Assembly: GCA_001295775.1 (NCBI GenBank)
Contig: LJIA01000001.1
Coordinates: forward strand, 434,001-498,000
DNA length: 64,000 nucleotides
Direction: 5' to 3'
Source of the DNA: a beta proteobacterium AAP99
GTDB lineage: Bacteria; Pseudomonadota; Gammaproteobacteria; Burkholderiales; Burkholderiaceae_C
In this document: positions 26,362 through 34,596 of the stretch, piece by piece
Position numbering within the stretch: position 1 is the first letter of the stretch
Layout of the letters: every line of letters starts with the position of its first letter
Made by a program: the position numbers and the translations under genes
Notes under the pieces: model-generated
What the model saw: only the letters and a program-made list of their open reading frames with translations
Told to the model about the DNA's origin: nothing
The model's database searches: none

Positions 26362-28229
26362 ACGATGCACTTCGGCTGGAGCTCTCTTTTCAGATGGAAC
26401 AGTGGCTGGGCGTGAATGCATTGACCACACGTCAGCGCTTCGCCGACCACTCCCCCGACACCTTCCAGGCTGCGCTCGATCTGGCCGAGAAGCTGGCCCG
26501 CGAGCACTTCGCGCCGCACAACCGCAAGGCCGACGAGAACGAGCCGCGCTTCGATGGCGAGCGGGTGCATCTGATCCCTGAAGTCAAAACGGCGCTGGAT
26601 GCCTTCATTGCCTCCGGTCTCATTGCGGCCGAGCATGACTACGAATTCGGCGGCATGCAGTTGCCGCAGGTGGTGGCCAAGGCCTGCATGGCCCATGTGA
26701 TGGCGGCCAATGTGGCCACAGCGGGCTACCCCTTCCTGACGATCGGCAATGCCAACCTGCTGCTGGCCTACGGGAGTGCGGCGCAGATCGACGCCTTCGT
26801 GCGCCCCGAGCTGGCCGGCCGCTTCTTCGGCACCATGTGCCTGTCCGAACCCCAGGCGGGTTCCAGTCTGTCGGACATCACCACGCGCGCCGAATTCGAG
26901 GGCGACTCAGCGCTGGGCCCGCAGTATCGGCTGCGCGGCAACAAGATGTGGATCTCGGGTGGTGACCATGAACTCACCGAGAACATCGTGCATCTGGTGC
27001 TGGCCAAGATTCCGGGGCCGGACGGCAAGCTGATTCCGGGCACCAAGGGCATTTCGCTCTTTGCCGTGCCCAAGCGGCTGGTGAGCGTGGCCGGGCAGGG
27101 CGACAGCGCGCAAGTGACGGTAGGCGAGCGCAATGACGTGGTGCTCGCAGGCCTGAATCACAAGATGGGTTACCGCGGCACGGTGAACACGCTGCTGAAC
27201 TTTGGCGAAGGCCAGTTCAAGCCGGTGGGCTCGAGTGGTGAGGCGAAGGCGGGTGCGATCGGCTACCTGGTGGGTGAGCCGGGCCGCGGCCTGAACGCCA
27301 TGTTCCACATGATGAACGAGGCGCGCATCGGCGTGGGGCTGGGCGCCACCATGCTCGGCTGGGCGGGCTATGTGGCCAGCCTGGAATACGCCCGCGGCCG
27401 GCCACAGGGCCGCCCGATGACCGCGGCGGGCAAAGACCCGGCCAGCCCGCAGATTCCCATCATTCAGCATGCCGACGTGAAGCGCATGCTGCTCGCCCAG
27501 AAGGCCTATGCCGAAGGCGCGCTGGCCCTGAACCTGTTCTGCGCCCGCCTCGTGGACGAGGAAAAGACCGGCGAGACCGAGCAGGCGCGCAAGGACGCGA
27601 CCCTGCTGCTCGACATCCTGACGCCGATCGCCAAGAGCTGGCCCAGCCAGTGGTGCCTGGAGGCCAACGCCCTGGCCATCCAGGTCCATGGCGGCTACGG
27701 CTACACCCGGGACTATCCGGTCGAGCAGTACTACCGGGACAACCGCCTCAACCCCATCCACGAAGGTACGCACGGCATCCAGGGGCTGGATCTGCTGGGC
27801 CGCAAGGTCGTCATGGCCGAGGGCGCAGCCTTCAAGCTGCTGGGCGAGCGCGTCAAGGCCACCATCGGCCGGGCCGCGCAGAGCAAGAGTGCCGACACGC
27901 GGCGCTGGGCGCAGATGCTCGGCGAGCGTGTCATGCGCCTGGCCGCCGTGACGCAGACCCTCTGGGGCGCGGGCGATCCGCAGAAGACCCTGGCCAATGC
28001 CACGGCCTATCTGGAGGCCTTTGGCCATGTGGTGATGGCGTGGGTCTGGCTGGACCTGTCGCTCGCGGCGTCGGCTGCATGGGACGAAAGCAAGAGCGAC
28101 TTCCTGCATGGCAAGTGGCAGGCCTGCCGCTACTTCTACCTGTACGAGCTGCCCAAGGTGGACTCGCAACTGACGTTGCTGGAGTCGCTGGACACCACCA
28201 CGCTGGATATGCAGGACGCGTGGTTCTGA
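26358..28229 (+). CDS. Acyl-CoA dehydrogenase, FadE-type with C-terminal extension
   Basis: A 623-residue flavoprotein that oxidises acyl-CoA to trans-2-enoyl-CoA. Visible are MCLSEPQAGSSLSDITTRA and KMWISGGDH (FAD and substrate loops) and VHGGYGYTRDYPVEQYYRD. The catalytic Glu is in NPIHEGTHGIQGLDLLGRK. The tail (about 490-623) matches the acyl-CoA dehydrogenase C-terminal extension seen in FadE-like and DMSP-type enzymes. Its start is coupled to the preceding hypothetical gene by ATGA. Confidence 0.94.
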   Translation: MNDALRLELSFQMEQWLGVNALTTRQRFADHSPDTFQAALDLAEKLAREHFAPHNRKADENEPRFDGERVHLIPEVKTALDAFIASGLIAAEHDYEFGGMQLPQVVAKACMAHVMAANVATAGYPFLTIGNANLLLAYGSAAQIDAFVRPELAGRFFGTMCLSEPQAGSSLSDITTRAEFEGDSALGPQYRLRGNKMWISGGDHELTENIVHLVLAKIPGPDGKLIPGTKGISLFAVPKRLVSVAGQGDSAQVTVGERNDVVLAGLNHKMGYRGTVNTLLNFGEGQFKPVGSSGEAKAGAIGYLVGEPGRGLNAMFHMMNEARIGVGLGATMLGWAGYVASLEYARGRPQGRPMTAAGKDPASPQIPIIQHADVKRMLLAQKAYAEGALALNLFCARLVDEEKTGETEQARKDATLLLDILTPIAKSWPSQWCLEANALAIQVHGGYGYTRDYPVEQYYRDNRLNPIHEGTHGIQGLDLLGRKVVMAEGAAFKLLGERVKATIGRAAQSKSADTRRWAQMLGERVMRLAAVTQTLWGAGDPQKTLANATAYLEAFGHVVMAWVWLDLSLAASAAWDESKSDFLHGKWQACRYFYLYELPKVDSQLTLLESLDTTTLDMQDAWF

Positions 28230-28239
28230 GGGGCGTGCA

Positions 28240-28464
28240 ATGAGCTGGATGGGCGTCTTCACCAACCGCTTCGAAGGAATCATCTGGATCCTGATCTACG
28301 GCGGCATGATCGTCACCGCAGGTGGGCTGTACATGATGTTCAACGAGCTCGCGCCGGCGGTGACGCCCTTCGTGCTCACGGGCGGCGTGCTGGCGCTCAT
28401 CATCGGAGTGGCCATGATCTTCAAGCGCGCCCGCATGACCCTGCCGGAGGACGAGAACCCATGA
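28240..28464 (+). CDS. Small two-helix membrane protein
   Basis: A 74-residue protein with two hydrophobic helices (about 13-35 and 40-61) and a charged end (KRARMTLPEDENP). I recognise no family. It lies 10 bases after the acyl-CoA dehydrogenase and overlaps the next gene by ATGA, so it is a genuine operon member. It may be an inner-membrane anchor or accessory protein; this is inference. Confidence 0.7.
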   Translation: MSWMGVFTNRFEGIIWILIYGGMIVTAGGLYMMFNELAPAVTPFVLTGGVLALIIGVAMIFKRARMTLPEDENP

Positions 28465-28745
28465 TCCGCCACGTGGTGATGTGGAAGCTCAAGAACCCGG
28501 CCGACGCGCCCGAGTTCAAGCGCCTGCTGGACAGCTGCGCCACGGTGGTGCCGGGCATCCTGCGTTTTGAGGTGGCACTCGCGACGCCGGGGCTGGAGGC
28601 CAATGCAGACGTCATTCTCGTCAGCGACTTTGCGGACGAAGCTGCGCTGGTCGCCTACCAGAGTCACCCGCACCACAAGGCCGTCGGCCAAGCCCTGGGT
28701 GCGATGCGCGAGACGCGCAGCGTGCTGGATTGGCGGGTCGAGTGA
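28461..28745 (+). CDS. Dabb (stress-responsive A/B barrel) domain protein
   Basis: A 94-residue Dabb protein: IRHVVMWKLKN at the N-terminus, a central VVPGILRFEVALATPGLEANADVILVSDF and the terminal YQSHPHHKAVGQAL. Dabb domains are small dimeric alpha/beta barrels, some of them enzymes of polyketide or aromatic metabolism; bacterial ones mostly lack an assigned function. Its start overlaps the small membrane protein gene. Confidence 0.88.
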   Translation: MIRHVVMWKLKNPADAPEFKRLLDSCATVVPGILRFEVALATPGLEANADVILVSDFADEAALVAYQSHPHHKAVGQALGAMRETRSVLDWRVE

Positions 28746-28768
28746 CTCCGAGTCGCGCCGCTTTGGAA

Positions 28769-28820
28769 GGCTTTCCGCTTGTCTGCGGGTTTCGCGGCGC
28801 ATGCGCCGTGCGCAGACAAG
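28769..28820 (+). repeat. Dispersed intergenic repeat, partial copy F with hairpin
   Basis: GGCTTTCCGCTTGTCTG matches the head of the dispersed repeat. CTTGTCTGCG at 28778-28787 pairs perfectly with CGCAGACAAG at 28811-28820 and can form a stem, with a GCGGCGCATGCGCC core between. It follows the Dabb gene and may act as a terminator, although no U-tract follows. Confidence 0.65.
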
Positions 28821-28842
28821 AGCTCGCGCCTGCCAGCGCGAG

Positions 28843-28959
28843 CCCCGATGCGGTCTGGCATGGGTTATCCGCTGGAGCCGGGGTTTCGCCGGGCACTGCC
28901 CGGCGCCGGCGCAAGAGGCGAGTCTTGCAAGCCTCGCCCCCGATGCGGTCTGGCATGGG
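28843..28959 (+). repeat. 22-bp direct repeat pair
   Basis: CCCCGATGCGGTCTGGCATG plus two G occurs at 28843-28864 and again at 28938-28959. The first copy runs on to TTATCCGCT and the second to CTTTCCGCT, so similarity extends into the head of the dispersed repeat. The spacing is 95 bases. It looks like a local duplication. Confidence 0.75.
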
Positions 28960-29013
28960 CTTTCCGCTTGTCTGGCGCGGCTTTCCAGCCATTTTGGCCT
29001 GAAGAACCGCGCC
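28959..29013 (+). repeat. Dispersed ~55-bp intergenic repeat, copy B
   Basis: A full copy in plus orientation: GCTTTCCGCTTGTCTGGCGC, then a TTTCCAGCCATTTTGGCC core and GAAGAACCGCGCC. It is nearly the reverse complement of copy A at 9731. It lies 35 bases before the SDR start. Confidence 0.8.
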
Positions 29014-29047
29014 AAATGGACTTCCACGTTTTCACATCGAGGACACC

Positions 29048-29827
29048 ATGAGCATCAAGCAGCTGCTTGACCTGTCCGGGCGCACGGCGCTCATCACTGG
29101 CGGTTCGCGCGGGCTGGGCCTGCAGATCGCCGAGGCGCTGGGCGAGATGGGCGCGCAGCTCATGCTGTCAGCCCGCAAGGAAGACGAGCTGCGCGAGGCG
29201 GTGGCGCACCTGGCAGCCCAGGGCATCCGCGCCGGCTACGTAGTGGCCGACGGCAGCGACGAAGGCTCGATCGACAGCCTGGCGCACGAGAGCATCGCGG
29301 TGCTCGGGCATGTGGACATTCTGGTCAACAACGCCGGTGCCACCTGGGGCGCCCCGGCCGAGGACTACCCGCTCGAAGCCTGGGACAAGGTCATGGATCT
29401 GAACATCCGCGGCCTGTTCCTGCTCACCCAGGCCATCGGCAAGCGCAGCATGATCCCGCGCAGGTACGGCCGCATCATCAACGTGGCCAGCATCGCCGGC
29501 CTGGCCGGCAACCCGCCCGGCACCATGCAGACGATTGCCTACAACACCAGCAAGGGCGCGGTCATCAATTTCACGCGCACCCTCGCAGGGGAGTGGGGGC
29601 GCCACGGCATCACGGTCAATGCCCTCGCCCCCGGTTTCTTCCCGAGCAAGATGACCAAGGGCGTGCTCGCCGCCATCGGCGAAGACCGGCTTGCGATGGG
29701 TGCGCCCTTGCTGCGCATCGGTGGGCCCGAAGATCTCAAGGGCGCCGCACTCCTGTTTGCCAGCAACGCCGGCCAACACATTACCGGGCAGGTGCTGGCG
29801 GTGGATGGCGGGGTGAGTGCGGTGTGA
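29048..29827 (+). CDS. SDR-family NAD(P)-dependent oxidoreductase
   Basis: A 259-residue classical SDR. The nucleotide site is TGGSRGLGLQIAEALG, then NNAGATWG, catalytic Ser in INVASIAG and Tyr/Lys in YNTSKGAV. The C-terminal SNAGQHITGQVLAVDGGVSAV is typical. It is close to the 3-ketoacyl/gluconate dehydrogenase subgroup. With beta-oxidation genes on both sides, a hydroxyacyl substrate is likely but not shown. An AGGACACC site precedes the start. Confidence 0.93.
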   Translation: MSIKQLLDLSGRTALITGGSRGLGLQIAEALGEMGAQLMLSARKEDELREAVAHLAAQGIRAGYVVADGSDEGSIDSLAHESIAVLGHVDILVNNAGATWGAPAEDYPLEAWDKVMDLNIRGLFLLTQAIGKRSMIPRRYGRIINVASIAGLAGNPPGTMQTIAYNTSKGAVINFTRTLAGEWGRHGITVNALAPGFFPSKMTKGVLAAIGEDRLAMGAPLLRIGGPEDLKGAALLFASNAGQHITGQVLAVDGGVSAV

Positions 29828-29836
29828 GGAGCTGAG

Positions 29837-30211
29837 ATGCCGCTCGGCGAATTTCTGTTTGAGGTTGGCTTCCGTGTGGTCGGTGAAGTGCTGTTCGCCG
29901 GAGCCTTCGACGGGCGCAAGCAAGCAAACAACCTCGACTCGAGCACCGCTCAGGAGTTACGAGAGCGGTTCGCGGCGGAAGCTGCGCGTGTGCCAGGCTC
30001 AATCTTTCTTGGCCTGATCGACGGCAAATCTGTCGGAGTTTTTCGGGACGGTGAAGGCATGTATCGGTTGCACACCATCTATCTTCCGGGAAAGCGCGAC
30101 AAGCGCTGGCACGCATATACGAAGGCACTCGATTCGACGGCAGCCAAGGCCCTGATCATGAAGTACGGACTTGCGCCGATGGATCCCCTTCGACTCCACC
30201 TACCCAAATGA
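29837..30211 (+). CDS. Hypothetical protein
   Basis: A 124-residue protein with a hydrophobic, acidic N-terminus (GEFLFEVGFRVVGEVLFAGAFDG). A globular part follows, with IFLGLIDGKSVGVFRDGEGMYRLHTIYLPG and a lysine-rich end. No family is recognised. It begins nine bases after the SDR, and its stop overlaps the thioesterase start (ATGA), so it is translated with them. Its GC content is lower than that of its neighbours, like the other hypothetical in this operon at 25615. Confidence 0.6.
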   Translation: MPLGEFLFEVGFRVVGEVLFAGAFDGRKQANNLDSSTAQELRERFAAEAARVPGSIFLGLIDGKSVGVFRDGEGMYRLHTIYLPGKRDKRWHAYTKALDSTAAKALIMKYGLAPMDPLRLHLPK

Positions 30212-30663
30212 GCAAATCCCTCGCCGCCCGCGGCATCGAAATCCCTTTTCACGACGACCTTGGCCTGGACTACGGCCCGGTGGAGGGCGGGCGCGCCGAG
30301 TGCTATCTCGACGTGGGCCGGCGCCACACCAACAGCTGGGGCGTGGTGCATGGCGGCGTGGTGATGACCATGCTGGATGTGGCCATGGCGATGGCGGGGC
30401 GCTCGGTGCAGGCCTCGCAACAGGGCGGCAATGTCACGGTGGAGATGAAGACCACCTTCGTGCGGGGTGCCAAGGGGCCGCGGCTCACGGCGCGCGGCAC
30501 CTGTTTTCACACGAGCACGAGCATGGCCTTCTGTGAAGGCGAACTGATCGACAGCGAAGGGCAGGTCTGCGCCAAGGCCAGCGGCACCTTCAAGTTCCTC
30601 AAGTCCTGGGAAGCCGCTGCCAAGCTGGGCATGGCCCCCACCACCATTCTCAAAGGAGACTGA
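30208..30663 (+). CDS. PaaI-type hotdog-fold thioesterase
   Basis: A 151-residue hotdog protein. NSWGVVHGGVVMTMLDVAMAMA carries the HGG motif and the Asp expected in PaaI-family acyl-CoA thioesterases. The second half (TVEMKTTFVRGAKGPRLTARG) completes the fold. It would release acids from acyl-CoA and so relieve CoA shortage. Its start overlaps the previous gene, and the oxidoreductase follows after three bases. Confidence 0.9.
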   Translation: MSKSLAARGIEIPFHDDLGLDYGPVEGGRAECYLDVGRRHTNSWGVVHGGVVMTMLDVAMAMAGRSVQASQQGGNVTVEMKTTFVRGAKGPRLTARGTCFHTSTSMAFCEGELIDSEGQVCAKASGTFKFLKSWEAAAKLGMAPTTILKGD

Positions 30664-30666
30664 ATC

Positions 30667-31686
30667 ATGGCCACCACGTTCAACCGGATCGTCCTCGCAT
30701 CCCGCCCCACCGGCCCCGTCACGCCGGACAACTTCCGCCTGGAGAGCGTCACGGCGCCTGATCTGGCCGACGGCCAGGTGCTGGTGCGCCATCACTACCT
30801 GAGCCTGGACCCGTACATGCGCGGCCGCATGAACGAGGGCCGCAGCTATGCCCAGCCGCAGCCGCTCAACGAAACCATGATCGGCGGCACGGTGGGTGAG
30901 GTGGTGGAAAGCCGCAACCCGCACTTCAAGGCAGGCGACAAGGTGGTGGGCATGGGCGGCTGGGCGGAATATGCCGTGGTCGATGCCAGCCAGCGCGGCG
31001 TGCTGCAGAAGGTGGACACAACCCACATTCCGCTAAGTGCCTACCTGGGCGCCGTGGGCATGCCCGGCGTGACCGGCTGGTACGGCCTGACGCAGATCTG
31101 CGAGCCTAAGGCGGGTGAGACGGTCGTGGTCTCGGCCGCTTCCGGCGCGGTGGGCGGTGCGGTGGGGCAACTCGCCAAGGCGCGCGGCTGCCGCGCGGTG
31201 GGTATCGCCGGCGGCCCGGACAAGTGCCGCTACGTGGTGGAGGAGCTCGGCTTCGATGCCTGCATCGACTACAAGGCCCACAGCGACGGCAAGGCCCTTG
31301 CCAAGGCGCTGAAGGAATCCGCGCCAAACGGTATCGACTGCTACTTCGAGAACGTGGGCGGCTGGATCATGGACACCGTGCTGCTGCGCATGAACGCCTT
31401 CGGCCGCATTGCGGTGTGCGGCATGATCGCCGGCTACAACGGCGAGCCTCTGCCCATGGCCAACCCGGCACTCATTCTGGTGAGTCGCCTGAAGATGCAG
31501 GGCTTTATCGTCAGCGAGCACATGGACAAGTGGCCCGAGGCGCTCAAGGAACTGGGCACGCTCGTGGCCACGGGTAAGCTCAAGTACCGCGAGACGGTCT
31601 CGCAGGGCCTTGCCAGCGCGCCCGAAGCCTTCATGGGCCTGCTCAAGGGCGCCAACTTCGGCAAGCAGCTCGTCAAGCTGGTCTGA
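30667..31686 (+). CDS. NADP-dependent MDR oxidoreductase (zinc-free, CurA/leukotriene B4 reductase-like)
   Basis: A 339-residue medium-chain dehydrogenase/reductase. HYLSLDPYMRGRMNEGRSY is diagnostic of the PTGR/CurA branch, which lacks the zinc-ligand Cys. The nucleotide site is VVSAASGAVGGAVGQLAKARGC, and NGIDCYFENVGG is typical. It reduces alpha,beta-unsaturated ketones or aldehydes with NADPH. It sits in the acyl-CoA region with AAGGAGA before its start. Confidence 0.93.
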   Translation: MATTFNRIVLASRPTGPVTPDNFRLESVTAPDLADGQVLVRHHYLSLDPYMRGRMNEGRSYAQPQPLNETMIGGTVGEVVESRNPHFKAGDKVVGMGGWAEYAVVDASQRGVLQKVDTTHIPLSAYLGAVGMPGVTGWYGLTQICEPKAGETVVVSAASGAVGGAVGQLAKARGCRAVGIAGGPDKCRYVVEELGFDACIDYKAHSDGKALAKALKESAPNGIDCYFENVGGWIMDTVLLRMNAFGRIAVCGMIAGYNGEPLPMANPALILVSRLKMQGFIVSEHMDKWPEALKELGTLVATGKLKYRETVSQGLASAPEAFMGLLKGANFGKQLVKLV

Positions 31687-31702
31687 ATCACTCCCAGAGG
31701 GC

Positions 31703-32038
31703 ATGTCGCTCAAGCACGTCGTCATTCTTCGCGCCGGACCCCAATGGCAAGCTGGTCAACCCCTGCGCAGCCAGCGCTTCCATGTCGAGCACCTCGCCCA
31801 TTGGGGCAAGTGGCTCAACAAGGGGCTGCTGCTCGAGGGCGGCCACTTCATGGACCACTCCGGCGGCCTGATGATCCTGGCCGAGGGCGTCACGGAGGAG
31901 GACGCCATGGACTTCGCGTCCAAGGACCCGGCCGTGAAGAACGGCGTGCTGATTGCCTACGTGAAGCCCTGGTACCAGACCGTCACCTCGCTGGTGGCGG
32001 CGCCCACGGCGCGGCCGCGCGACCCGGATCGATTCTGA
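31703..32038 (+). CDS. YCII-domain protein
   Basis: A 111-residue YciI-like protein. RFHVEHLAHWGKWLNKGLLLEGG, LMILAEGVTEEDAMDFASKDPAVKNG and YVKPWYQ fit the YCII ferredoxin-like fold with its His and Asp pair. The start is placed at MSLKHVV, which follows an AGAGGG site; a longer reading would overlap the oxidoreductase end. YCII proteins are small enzymes or detoxifying factors, mostly uncharacterised. Confidence 0.82.
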   Translation: MSLKHVVILRAGPQWQAGQPLRSQRFHVEHLAHWGKWLNKGLLLEGGHFMDHSGGLMILAEGVTEEDAMDFASKDPAVKNGVLIAYVKPWYQTVTSLVAAPTARPRDPDRF

Positions 32039-32105
32039 CTGGCCGCTTCGTGCGAGGCGCGTTGCGGCGCTTGCCTTTGGCCAGCATTCAGCCGGAAGGG
32101 CGTCC

Positions 32106-33218
32106 ATGAGCCAGCACACCACGCCGCCGCAGGGCGAAGAGTTCCGCAATGACGAGCGGCCTGCCGTTGCCGGATCGGTCGCGGCCGGGTCCAGCGCCTC
32201 AGCGGCCGCGCCACGCAAGCTGCTGAGCGCAGACGAACTCAAGGCCTTCACCGCCTTGTCGAGCGCCCAGGGCGGGCTGGCGGTGCTGCGCGTGTTCGGG
32301 CCGGTGATCGCCGTCACCGCACTGGCGGTGGCAACCCAGCACTGGGCGGCGGTGGTGCTCGCCATCCTCGTCAACGGCGTCCAGCAGCACGCCATGTTCG
32401 TGCTGGCCCATGAGGCCACGCACTACCGGCTGTTCGAGCATCGCGGGCTGAATGACTTCTTCGGCCGGCTGGCTGGCGTGCTGGGCGGCATCTCGATGTG
32501 TACCTACCGCGTCACGCATCGCCTGCATCACAACAACCTCTACGGGCCGGAAGACCCGGACACGGCCATCCACGGCGGCTATCCGCGCGGCCGCGCCTAT
32601 CTCTGGAAGAAGCTCGCGCAGGATCTGGCCGGGCTGAACGCCTGGAAGACCTTTGCCTACTTCTTCGGCAGCCCGGCGCTGAATGCCGACACCGGCAGGA
32701 GCATCCGGCCGCTGGATGACACCTCGCCCGCCCTGCGCGCCGCTGCCCGCAAGGACCGCTGGCTGGTCGTCGCCGGGCAGCTGCTGCTGCCGGCGCTCGC
32801 GGGGCTGATCTGGGGCGGGCAGGGGCTCGCGCTGTATCTGCTGCTCTGGGTGCTGCCGCTGGTCACGGTGCTGCAGCCCATCCTGCGCCTGCGGGCCATC
32901 TGTGAACACGGCGCGGTGACGGACCTGTCCTGGCCACTCACGGCTGCGCGCACCAATGAACTGCGCGGTCTGCCGGGGCTGATCGCGCGCGCCGTGTTCT
33001 TCCCGCTGCACGTGAACTATCACCTGGAACACCACTTGTACCCGGCGGTGCCGCACTACCGGCTGCCGGCCCTGCACGCGCTGCTGGCCACGCGTGGCCA
33101 TCTGCACGGGGCGCAGGTGATGCCCTGGCCGCACACCCTGCGCACCGTGTTTGCGCCGCGCCGGCCGAAAGCGCAGGCCGCTCAAGACGACACGCTGGAC
33201 CATCCCCGCACTGCATGA
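32106..33218 (+). CDS. Membrane fatty acid desaturase
   Basis: A 370-residue membrane di-iron desaturase. The three histidine boxes are present: HEATHYRLFEH, HRLHHNNLYGPEDPD and NYHLEHHLYPAVPHYR. Four hydrophobic helices lie between them. The N-terminal 60 residues are polar and Ala/Gly-rich. It introduces a double bond into, or hydroxylates, an acyl chain or similar lipid. Its stop overlaps the next start by ATGA. Confidence 0.93.
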   Translation: MSQHTTPPQGEEFRNDERPAVAGSVAAGSSASAAAPRKLLSADELKAFTALSSAQGGLAVLRVFGPVIAVTALAVATQHWAAVVLAILVNGVQQHAMFVLAHEATHYRLFEHRGLNDFFGRLAGVLGGISMCTYRVTHRLHHNNLYGPEDPDTAIHGGYPRGRAYLWKKLAQDLAGLNAWKTFAYFFGSPALNADTGRSIRPLDDTSPALRAAARKDRWLVVAGQLLLPALAGLIWGGQGLALYLLLWVLPLVTVLQPILRLRAICEHGAVTDLSWPLTAARTNELRGLPGLIARAVFFPLHVNYHLEHHLYPAVPHYRLPALHALLATRGHLHGAQVMPWPHTLRTVFAPRRPKAQAAQDDTLDHPRTA

Positions 33219-33691
33219 CTTCACAAGCTCCCGCCCTGGTCTGGACCTGGGCCCGATTCCCCGATCTCAGCCCCCATGACGTCTATGACCTGCTCGCCCT
33301 GCGCAGCGAGGTCTTTGTGGTGGAACAGAATTGCGTCTTTCAGGACCCGGACTACGTGGATCAGCAGTGCTGGCATCTGCTGGGCCGCGCGGACGATGCT
33401 CAGGGCAAGCTCCTGGCCTATCTGCGTCTGGTGGACCCCGGCGTGAAGTACCCGGAGCCCTCGATCGGCCGGGTGATCAGCTCGCCCGCAGTGCGCGGTA
33501 CGGGCATCGGCCGCGTGCTGGTGACCGAGGGCATTGCCCGCCACCACGCGACCTGGCCGGGGCAGAAGAACCGCATCGGCGCACAGGCGCGGCTGGAGCG
33601 CTTCTACACGGACCTGGGCTTTCGCACGATCTCCGAGCCCTATATCGAAGACGACATTCCCCACATCGAAATGATTCTGGAGGCAGCATGA
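33215..33691 (+). CDS. ElaA-type GNAT N-acetyltransferase
   Basis: A 158-residue GNAT protein of the ElaA group. LTPHDVYDLLALRSEVFVVEQNC-type sequence is seen at the N-terminus (residues 18-40). The acetyl-CoA loop is SPAVRGTGIGRVLV, and IGAQARLERFYTDLGFRT is the ElaA C-terminal part. It is coupled by ATGA on both sides, to the desaturase and to the next SDR. The substrate is unknown. Confidence 0.9.
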   Translation: MTSQAPALVWTWARFPDLSPHDVYDLLALRSEVFVVEQNCVFQDPDYVDQQCWHLLGRADDAQGKLLAYLRLVDPGVKYPEPSIGRVISSPAVRGTGIGRVLVTEGIARHHATWPGQKNRIGAQARLERFYTDLGFRTISEPYIEDDIPHIEMILEAA

Positions 33692-34593
33692 AGCAGTTTG
33701 CCGGCCGCACGGCCGTGATCACGGGCGCGGGTTCGGGCTTTGGCCTGGAGTTTGCGCGTGAAGCTGCACGCCGCGGCATGAACCTGGTGCTCGCCGACGT
33801 GCAGGACGATGCGCTCGCCTCAGCGGCCGCCGAACTGCAGGGGCAGGGCGCCCGGGTGCTCGCGCAGAAGGTGGACGTGGGTTCTGCCGCCGCCATGGAG
33901 GCCTTTGCCGCTGCGGCCATGGAGCGCTTCGGCGTGCCGCACCTGGTCTTCAACAACGCCGGGGTGGCCTTCGGCGGCCTGATCTGGGAGCACACCCAGG
34001 CGGACTGGGAGTGGGTGATCAACGTCAACCTCTGGGGCGTGGCCCATGGCGTGCGCCTGTTCACGCCGCACATGATCGCCGCCGCGCAGGCCGATGCCGC
34101 CTACGAGGGCCACATCATCAACACCGCCAGCATGGCCGGGCTGCTCAACGCGCCGAACATGGGTGTGTACAACGTCAGCAAGCATGCGGTGGTGAGCCTG
34201 TCCGAGACACTGTACCAGGACCTTGCCCTGGTCACGCCGCAGGTCAGCGCCAGCGTGCTGTGCCCGTACTTCGTACCCACCGGCATCCACCAGAGCCACC
34301 GAAATCGCCCGGCAGACCTCAAGGGCGCGCGGCCCACCAAGAGCCAGATGATCGCGCAGGTGATGAGCGAGAAGGCCGTGACCTCCGGCAAGGTCAGCGC
34401 CGCCGAGGTGGCCGCCAAGACCTTTGCCGCCATCGAGGCGCGCCAGTTCTACATCTACAGCCACCCCCAGGCCCTGGCCATGGTGCAGACCCGGCTGGAA
34501 GACGTGGCGCTCGGCCGAAACCCAACGGACCCCTTCAAGGACCGCCCGGACCTGGGCGAAAAGCTGCGCTCCCAACTGCGCGCCGAGGGCTGA
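33688..34593 (+). CDS. SDR-family oxidoreductase
   Basis: A 301-residue SDR. The start follows GGAGGC and overlaps the stop of the acetyltransferase gene. Cofactor site TGAGSGFGLEFAREAARRG, then NNAGVAFGG, Ser in INTASMAG and Tyr/Lys in YNVSKHAVV. Replacement of the basic residue after the glycine motif by ADVQDD suggests NAD rather than NADP preference. The long C-terminus (YSHPQALAMVQTRLEDV) matches SDRs annotated near lipid catabolism. Confidence 0.92.
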   Translation: MKQFAGRTAVITGAGSGFGLEFAREAARRGMNLVLADVQDDALASAAAELQGQGARVLAQKVDVGSAAAMEAFAAAAMERFGVPHLVFNNAGVAFGGLIWEHTQADWEWVINVNLWGVAHGVRLFTPHMIAAAQADAAYEGHIINTASMAGLLNAPNMGVYNVSKHAVVSLSETLYQDLALVTPQVSASVLCPYFVPTGIHQSHRNRPADLKGARPTKSQMIAQVMSEKAVTSGKVSAAEVAAKTFAAIEARQFYIYSHPQALAMVQTRLEDVALGRNPTDPFKDRPDLGEKLRSQLRAEG

Positions 34594-34596
34594 GCC

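Larger units (their letters stand above)
28746..29047. other. Repeat-rich intergenic region
   Basis: About 300 bases without a credible gene, built of repeats. It holds a partial dispersed repeat with a 10-bp inverted repeat (28769-28820), two copies of a 22-bp direct repeat (28843 and 28938), a GCCGGGC hairpin between them and a full dispersed repeat (28959-29013). The ribosome site of the next gene (CGAGGACACC) closes it. Confidence 0.75.
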
